Part shown: positions 6,424-11,370 of the stretch, piece after piece | Layout of the letters: every line of letters starts with the position of its first letter | Position numbering within the stretch: the stretch's first letter is position 1 | NCBI GenBank assembly: GCA_037444305.1 | Contig: JBBIMP010000076.1 | Coordinates: forward strand, 1 to 11,370 | Length of the DNA: 11,370 bases | From: JBBIMP01 sp037444305 | GTDB lineage: Bacteria; Acidobacteriota; UBA6911 | Direction of reading: 5' to 3' | Position numbers and translations under genes: made by a program | Notes under the pieces: generated by a model | What the model saw: only the letters and a program-made list of their open reading frames with translations | The model's database searches: none | What the model was told of the DNA's origin: nothing

Positions 6424-7931
6424 ATGATCATATTCCCGTGCTTATTCCGGTGACGCTGCTGGTTGCCGCGCTTATCATTCCGCTGGCGGGCATCCGGGGG
6501 AAGGGATGGGCCCATACCGTGGCCTTTGCGGGAGTACTGCTCTCCCTGGCGTTGGCAGTGGAGGGGATGTGGCTGGTGCTGGCAACCGGTACCATGCGGT
6601 ATGCGCTTGGCGGCTGGACACCGCCGATTGGGATCGAACTGGTGCTCGATCCTCTCTCGGCCTTTATGACGGTCCTGATTCTCGCGGTGGGCACTCTCGT
6701 ACTGCTCCATGCCCGGACGAGCGTGGCGGGGGAGCTTCCGCATAAATCGGTTCCGTTCTTCAGCCTGTGTCTGCTCCTCCTGACGGGATTTGTCGGCATT
6801 GTCCTGACCGGCGATCTGTTCAACCTGTTCGTTTTTCTGGAAATCGGTTCGCTTGCGGGCTACGGGCTGGCCGCAATTGGCGATCGGCGGGCTCCGGTCG
6901 CAGCGTTCCGCTATCTGCTGTTGGGCACCGTCGGCGCGACCTTCTATCTCCTCGGCGTGGGACTTGTCTTCATGATGACGGGATCCCTGAACATGGCCGA
7001 TTTGACCACATTGCTTCCCTTTTCCACGTCTGAACCTCCGGTGATGGTGGGCTTCGTTTTGATGGCAATGGGCATCGGCCTGAAGATGGCCCTCTTTCCG
7101 CTGCATCTGTGGCTTCCGGATACCTACACCTTTGCGTCCTCCCCGAGCAGCGCCTTGCTCGCTCCGCTGGGCACCAAGGTCGCAGCCTATGTGCTGATTC
7201 GATTGATGGTGTTCGTCTTTGAGCCGGGCTTTTCCCGTGACCAGCTGTTTGTCTCAGACGCGATGGTCTGGATGGCGCTTGCAGGTATTGTGTTCGGCTC
7301 CGTTCTGGCGGTCGCGCAGACGGAGTTGAAGCGCATGCTTGCCTACAGCAGCGTTGCCCAGATCGGCTATATCGCGCTGGGCGTGGGACTCGGGTCCGCA
7401 CTGGGATTGGTGGGAGCGTTGTTGCACATACTCAATCACGCGGTGATGAAGGGTGCGCTGTTTCTCGTAGCGGGAAACCTCCGGCTGAAACTCGGTCACA
7501 CGGAACTCTTCAAACTGGATGATCGTCTCCGTACAACAATGCCCTGGTCGATGGCCGCGTTCGTCGTTGCCGCACTCTCGATGGTCGGCATCCCGCCTCT
7601 CGCCGGATTCTTCAGCAAATGGTATCTGGTCCTCGCCAGTATCGAGCAGGATGCGTGGGCAGCCGTGGCGGTCATCCTGGTAGGTTCCCTGCTGAGTGCA
7701 GCGTACTTCTTCCGGATTCTTGAACGCGTGTATCTCCGGCCTCAGGGGGATAGCACAGGGGATACGGTTGCTGTTGAACCCGCCGGAGGATCGGCAGAGG
7801 TGCGGTGGCCGATGCTGGCTCCCACACTGATCCTCTCGGTCAGCCTGTTGGTACTCGGGATTCTGAACACCGTGATTGTCGACGGAGTGCTTGTCCGCAT
7901 CGTACCGAATACGCTGGAGGGCGGGCAATGA
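6420..7931 (+). CDS. mrpD: Mrp-type antiporter channel subunit D (first of three; NuoM/N, MbhH-like)
   Basis: A 503-residue polytopic subunit of about 14 helices, in the family of proton-pumping subunits NuoL/M/N. The key intramembrane residues are all present: Glu141 in NLFVFLEIGSLAGYG (TM5), Lys222 in LKMALFPLHLWLPD (TM7), Lys253 in APLGTKVAAYVLIR (TM8), His336/His340/Lys344 in LLHILNHAVMKGALF (TM10) and Lys400 in GFFSKWYL (TM12). The LTKVxxYxLIR-like TM8 motif is the MrpD type, not the NuoL/MrpA type. AAGGA sits directly against ATG 6420, too close to act as its own Shine-Dalgarno, so translation is likely coupled to mrpC through the ATGA overlap. Length is normal for MrpD (about 490-510). 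The next gene starts within its stop, with GGAGG at 7916-7920. Confidence 0.95.
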   Translation: MNDHIPVLIPVTLLVAALIIPLAGIRGKGWAHTVAFAGVLLSLALAVEGMWLVLATGTMRYALGGWTPPIGIELVLDPLSAFMTVLILAVGTLVLLHARTSVAGELPHKSVPFFSLCLLLLTGFVGIVLTGDLFNLFVFLEIGSLAGYGLAAIGDRRAPVAAFRYLLLGTVGATFYLLGVGLVFMMTGSLNMADLTTLLPFSTSEPPVMVGFVLMAMGIGLKMALFPLHLWLPDTYTFASSPSSALLAPLGTKVAAYVLIRLMVFVFEPGFSRDQLFVSDAMVWMALAGIVFGSVLAVAQTELKRMLAYSSVAQIGYIALGVGLGSALGLVGALLHILNHAVMKGALFLVAGNLRLKLGHTELFKLDDRLRTTMPWSMAAFVVAALSMVGIPPLAGFFSKWYLVLASIEQDAWAAVAVILVGSLLSAAYFFRILERVYLRPQGDSTGDTVAVEPAGGSAEVRWPMLAPTLILSVSLLVLGILNTVIVDGVLVRIVPNTLEGGQ

Positions 7932-9415
7932 CCGAGGTCTATCAGTCTGCTGTTCCGCTCTACGCCGTGCTTGTTTCACTGGCAGCGCTTCCGCTGATCC
8001 TCATCAGCTCGCGCTGGGCGAACATCCGGGAATTCTGGACGATTCTGGCGGCGGCGACAAAGTTGCTGCTGGTTGTTTCGCTCCTTCCGGGAGCCCTGGA
8101 GCAGCGCACGGCTGAAATCAATCTTGTGGAGCTTTCCCCGGGCATCGGCCTCTCGCTCCGGGCCGATCCCCTCGGGGTGTTCTTTGCGTTGATCGCTTCC
8201 AGTCTCTGGATGCTCACGTCCTTCTATTCCATCGGCTATGTTCGGGGACTTCAAGAGCACAAGCAAACTCGATACTTTGCATCTTTTGCCGTGTGCCTCT
8301 CAGCGACGATCGGTATCGCATTTTCGGCGAACCTTCTCACCTTCCTGATGTTCTATGAAATTCTGACGGTCGCAACCTATCCGCTTGTGGTGCACAAGGA
8401 ATCGAAGGAGGCGATCCAGGCCGGGAGAAAGTATCTTGTGTACACCCTGGGAGCCGGAGTTATTCTCATTGCCGCGCTCGGATGGACACATCATCTCGCC
8501 GGAAGTCTGGACTTTGAGCCGGGAGGACTTCTGAGCGGCGCCCAGGCATCGTCCGGAACGTTGAAGGGCCTCTTTGCCCTTTTCCTCGCAGGCGTGGGAG
8601 TGAAAGCGGCGGTCATGCCGTTGCACAGCTGGCTCCCGACGGCAATGGCGGCTCCCACACCGGTGAGCGCCCTCCTGCATGCTGTCGCTGTGGTCAAGTC
8701 GGGGGTCTTTGGGGTGATGCGCGTCGTGGGATTTGTCTTTGGCCCGGACCTGCTGCGCCAGGAAGGCTTGAACACGCTGTTGGCTGTCGTCGCTGCCGTC
8801 ACGATTCTCCTTGCGTCCATCCTCGCTCTCAAACAGGATAACCTGAAACGGATGCTGGCGTACTCCACCGTCGGCCACCTGTCGTACATCGTTCTGGGAG
8901 CCTCGCTCCTGACGCCCGCCGGTTTGAGCGGCGGCTTAATGCATATCGCAACCCACGCAACAATGAAGATCACACTCTTCTTCTGTGCCGGCGCTATTTA
9001 TGTGCATATGCACAAAGAGAACATCAGCGAAATCGACGGAATCGGGCGTGTCATGCCGTGGACCATGGGCGCGTTCGCTGTCGGAGCCTTAGGCCTGGTC
9101 GGAGTGCCTCCGATCAACGGGTTTGTCAGCAAATGGTTTCTGGGGATCGGAGCGGTCGAAGCCCAGGAACATTGGATTCTTGCGGTACTGCTGCTCAGCG
9201 GCCTGCTGAATGCAGGCTACTTCTTTCCGGTGATCTATCGGGCATTCTTTCGCGCGGCTGCCGGGAAACGCTATTCTGAGGCGCCGGCCCTGATGGTGGT
9301 CCCGCTCGTCGTGACCGCGATCGCGTCGGTGTTCTTTGGAATTCTCCCGAATGGGATGGTCCATCTCCATGATCTCGCCCTGCTGGTGACCACAAGCGTA
9401 CTGGGGACCCCATGA
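7928..9415 (+). CDS. Second antiporter channel subunit (NuoL/MrpA-N-like variant of MrpD)
   Basis: A 495-residue polytopic protein of the NuoL/M/N family. Glu144 lies in LMFYEILTVATYPLV (TM5), Lys226 in GVGVKAAVMPLHSWLP (TM7), His251 and Lys257 in SALLHAVAVVKSGVFG (TM8), Lys346 in HATMKITLFFCAGA (TM10) and Lys402 in GFVSKWFL (TM12). The His-x5-Lys TM8 pattern is that of NuoL and of the N-terminal half of MrpA, so this subunit may fill the place of the missing MrpA antiporter domain; that is inference. ATG 7928 is used because GGAGG (7916-7920) lies seven bases upstream and the overlap with the mrpD stop is four bases; the frame stays open to 7805 only as a shadow of mrpD. The protein ends soon after its last helix, without the MrpA C-terminal domains. 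Confidence 0.93.
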   Translation: MTEVYQSAVPLYAVLVSLAALPLILISSRWANIREFWTILAAATKLLLVVSLLPGALEQRTAEINLVELSPGIGLSLRADPLGVFFALIASSLWMLTSFYSIGYVRGLQEHKQTRYFASFAVCLSATIGIAFSANLLTFLMFYEILTVATYPLVVHKESKEAIQAGRKYLVYTLGAGVILIAALGWTHHLAGSLDFEPGGLLSGAQASSGTLKGLFALFLAGVGVKAAVMPLHSWLPTAMAAPTPVSALLHAVAVVKSGVFGVMRVVGFVFGPDLLRQEGLNTLLAVVAAVTILLASILALKQDNLKRMLAYSTVGHLSYIVLGASLLTPAGLSGGLMHIATHATMKITLFFCAGAIYVHMHKENISEIDGIGRVMPWTMGAFAVGALGLVGVPPINGFVSKWFLGIGAVEAQEHWILAVLLLSGLLNAGYFFPVIYRAFFRAAAGKRYSEAPALMVVPLVVTAIASVFFGILPNGMVHLHDLALLVTTSVLGTP

Positions 9416-9624
9416 TGACCTCTCGAACGTGGATAGCGCTTGCAGCCCTGGTCCTGCTTTCGGTGGTTGCGGAGGTGACCATTGTCGAAGATCATGGACA
9501 CTGGTGGAACGCGATTCCTGCGTTCTACGCTCTGTTCGGCCTGGTCGGGTGTATCGCGATCATTCTGATTTCCAAATGGCTCGGAAAGGTTCTGCTGCAA
9601 CGGCGGGAGGAGTATTATGATTGA
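9412..9624 (+). CDS. Small two-helix membrane protein of the antiporter cluster, function unknown
   Basis: A 70-residue protein (69 if the second ATG at 9415 is used, which sits seven bases after GGGGA at 9403-9407 and is better placed). The first helix is about residues 6-25; then a polar loop, EDHGHWWNAIPAF, a second helix of about 36-58 (FYALFGLVGCIAIILISKWL), and a charged tail ending in RREEYYD. From memory, short proteins with the same HGHWW, FYALFG and YYD elements accompany bacterial clusters of this kind, so I consider it a true, conserved accessory subunit, not a spurious frame. It overlaps the genes on both sides (4 and 8 bases), which requires co-translation with the channel subunits. 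Its size and place recall the small MbhI subunit, but I cannot show homology. Confidence 0.75.
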   Translation: MMTSRTWIALAALVLLSVVAEVTIVEDHGHWWNAIPAFYALFGLVGCIAIILISKWLGKVLLQRREEYYD

Positions 9625-11338
9625 ACAGGGACTCATACTTCCGCCCGCGCTCCTCCTCCTTGCCGGTGCCTTCGTCCTTCCTCTTGTACCGCAAAAGGCG
9701 CGCTCACCGGTCTTTCTCCTGTTCCCCGCCTCTGCCCTGGCGGCGATCATACCGCTTCCGGATGGCTCACTCCTGCGTGTCACCGTCCTTCACATGGACC
9801 TTGTCCTTGTCCACGCAGACGCGCTCAGCCGTTTGTTCGGAATGATCTTCGCGTTTATTACGCTTGCCGGAGGCGTGTTTGCCTATCACGAACGGGATCT
9901 TGGACAGCAGATGGCAGGCCTCGCCTACGGAGCCGGAGCAGTAGGGGTGACCTTTGCCGGTGACTGGATCACGCTTTTTGTGTTCTGGGAGTTGATGGCG
10001 ATTTCCTCGACGGTCCTGGTCTGGGCCCGGCAAACACCGGAGAGTCATCGCGCAGGGACTCGATACCTGCTGGTTCATTTGTTTGGCGGGAGCCTTTTGC
10101 TGGCGGGGATTCTCCTGTCAGCCGGCAGCGGGATTCCTCTGACACTCGGGGCTCTCACGGATCGAGCTTCCGCTCTGGCGTGGTTGATGCTGGGGGGAGT
10201 GGCCTTGAATGCGGCAATTCCACCTCTGCACGCGTGGCTTGCTGATGCCTACCCGAAGGCCACGGTGACAGGCGCGGTCTTTATGAGCGCGCTCACAACA
10301 AAGTCGGCTGTGTACGTCCTTGCGCGCGTGTTTGCCGGCTGGGAAATCCTGATAATCCTCGGAGTGATCATGGCGCTCTACGGCGTCGTGTATGCGGTCC
10401 TGGCAAACGATATCCGGGAAATCCTCGCCTATCACATCATCAGCCAGGTTGGATATATGGTGGCCGGAGTCGGAATCGGAACTCAACTGGCCCTGAATGG
10501 AGCCGCGGCGCACGCGTTCAGTCATATCCTCTACAAGGCCCTCCTCTTCATGGGAGCGGGCGTTGTGCTCTATACGACAGGAAGAAGCAAACTCACCGAA
10601 CTGGGGGGGCTGTACCGCCGCATGAGGCTCACGTTCTGGCTTTACATGATCGGAGCGTTTTCAATATCAGGATTTCCCCTCTTCAACGGTTTCATCAGCA
10701 AATCAATGGTGGTAAGCGCGGCGGGGGAATCCCATCTGGATTCTGTGTATCTTCTCCTGACGCTTGCCTCGGTAGGAACATTTTTGCATACGGGCTTGAA
10801 GCTCCCGTACTTCACCTGGTTGGGACGCGAATCAGGCTCCAATCCCGCCAGAGTGCCGGTGAACATGCATGTGGCGATGGGAATGGTTGCCCTTCTTTGC
10901 ACGCTCTTTGGAGTGATCCCGGGCCTCCTGTACCGGCACTTGCCTTTTCCGGCGGATTATGAACCGTATACTGTCTCTCATCTGGTCGAGGCAGTTCAGA
11001 TTCTCGTTTTGACGTTTGTCGGATTCTGGCTCCTGCGCTCAAAACTCGCTGGTGAGCCCCTCCTGGCCCTCGATACTGACTGGTTCTATCGGAGGCCGGC
11101 CGGGTTTCTGCAGCGCACGCTTGTTTCGGGAATCACTCGCCTGTTTGATTCCGCAGACCGCTTTGTGGTTCAGGGGGTGAGGCAACTGTCGGTATTCTCC
11201 AAGAACCCGTCAGTCATTATTCACAGAAGGAAGCAGGGAGAGCGGTTCGACCCGCACCGCTCAAGGCCGCCGTTGGGGATCGCCCTGAGCCTCGTCCTGA
11301 TTGCCCTGCTCCTTGTCGCGCTCCTCAGCGTTCAATAA
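9617..11338 (+). CDS. Third antiporter channel subunit, TM7-lysine-less, with C-terminal extension
   Basis: A 573-residue NuoL/M/N-family protein, 70-80 residues longer than the two channel subunits before it. Glu125 is present in TLFVFWELMAISS (TM5), Lys229 in SALTTKSAVYVLAR (TM8), His299, His303 and Lys307 in HAFSHILYKALLFMG (TM10) and Lys362 in NGFISKSMV (TM12). The TM7 lysine of the other two is replaced by Asn198 in ALNAAIPPLHAWLADAYP. The end (about 480-573) carries TDWFYRR, a long amphipathic-looking stretch, a basic segment and a final hydrophobic helix (about 553-571). This layout resembles the lateral helix plus anchor of NuoL, by inference. GGGAGGAG at 9605-9612 precedes ATG 9617. 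Stop is TAA 11336-11338, the only non-overlapping gene end in the operon. Relatives are annotated as a monovalent cation/proton antiporter subunit D. Confidence 0.92.
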   Translation: MIEQGLILPPALLLLAGAFVLPLVPQKARSPVFLLFPASALAAIIPLPDGSLLRVTVLHMDLVLVHADALSRLFGMIFAFITLAGGVFAYHERDLGQQMAGLAYGAGAVGVTFAGDWITLFVFWELMAISSTVLVWARQTPESHRAGTRYLLVHLFGGSLLLAGILLSAGSGIPLTLGALTDRASALAWLMLGGVALNAAIPPLHAWLADAYPKATVTGAVFMSALTTKSAVYVLARVFAGWEILIILGVIMALYGVVYAVLANDIREILAYHIISQVGYMVAGVGIGTQLALNGAAAHAFSHILYKALLFMGAGVVLYTTGRSKLTELGGLYRRMRLTFWLYMIGAFSISGFPLFNGFISKSMVVSAAGESHLDSVYLLLTLASVGTFLHTGLKLPYFTWLGRESGSNPARVPVNMHVAMGMVALLCTLFGVIPGLLYRHLPFPADYEPYTVSHLVEAVQILVLTFVGFWLLRSKLAGEPLLALDTDWFYRRPAGFLQRTLVSGITRLFDSADRFVVQGVRQLSVFSKNPSVIIHRRKQGERFDPHRSRPPLGIALSLVLIALLLVALLSVQ

Positions 11339-11370
11339 GAAACGTGCCGAACCGTCGGGTGATGAATCAG
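11339..11370 (+). other. Window end after the antiporter operon; possible start of another gene at 11362
   Basis: Thirty-two bases with no terminator hairpin. ATGAATCAG begins at 11362, eight bases from the edge, with GGG at 11357-11359 as the only purine-rich stretch before it. The operon may continue, but too little is visible to name a product. Confidence 0.2.

Noticed and set aside
7805..7927. Upstream extension of the second channel subunit to an earlier start.
   Set aside because: The added residues only shadow the end of mrpD; ATG 7928 has GGAGG at the right distance and a typical four-base overlap.
3926..11338. Complex I (nuo) or hydrogenase operon.
   Set aside because: The E, F, G and B subunits and the MbhD/MbhE-like proteins are Mrp/Mbh-specific, and no nuoA-I, nuoH or [NiFe] hydrogenase subunit is present. 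A hydrogenase downstream cannot be excluded but is not seen.

Overview
The window looks like a scaffold piece from an uncultured, GC-rich, probably Gram-negative bacterium. It contains a run of 76 Ns and two regions where fragments meet abruptly. No phylogenetic marker is present, so no phylum is assigned. Tricorn-like peptidases of this kind are frequent in Acidobacteriota, Bacteroidota and similar groups. Mrp/Mbh-type antiporter clusters are widespread in bacteria and archaea.

Region 1 (2-3236) holds two tandem tricorn-like S41 serine peptidases. The first is only a C-terminal part; it runs in from outside the window, and the N-run covers its predicted catalytic serine segment. The second has late beta-propeller, PDZ and S41 domains, but the first third of the expected protein is missing. 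Its open frame runs instead into unrelated-looking upstream DNA, with a junction near 1040.

Region 2 (3237-3925) is about 690 bases without a convincing intact gene. It appears to be a mosaic. A plus-strand coding-like fragment (3348 to about 3512) abuts a minus-strand coding-like fragment (about 3515-3788) that weakly resembles part of a transposase. An AT-rich leader and a good ribosome binding site for the next operon follow.

Region 3 (3926-11338) is one tightly packed plus-strand operon of eleven membrane-protein genes: mrpE, mrpF, mrpG, an mbhD-like gene, an mbhE-like gene, mrpB, mrpC, mrpD, a second antiporter-type subunit, a 70-residue two-helix protein, and a third antiporter-type subunit. 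Every junction overlaps or touches. Together they should form a multisubunit cation/proton antiporter in the cytoplasmic membrane. The gene order follows the antiporter half of archaeal membrane-bound hydrogenase (Mbh). The large MrpA is split, with its C-terminal parts standing alone as the MbhD-like and MbhE-like proteins, and there are three NuoL/M/N-type channel subunits instead of the usual two. No hydrogenase or other redox subunits are seen, although the window ends 32 bases after the last gene.

The most interesting points are the three-channel split-MrpA architecture, the loss of the TM7 lysine and the long C-terminal extension in the last channel subunit, and the small conserved-looking protein between the last two channels.
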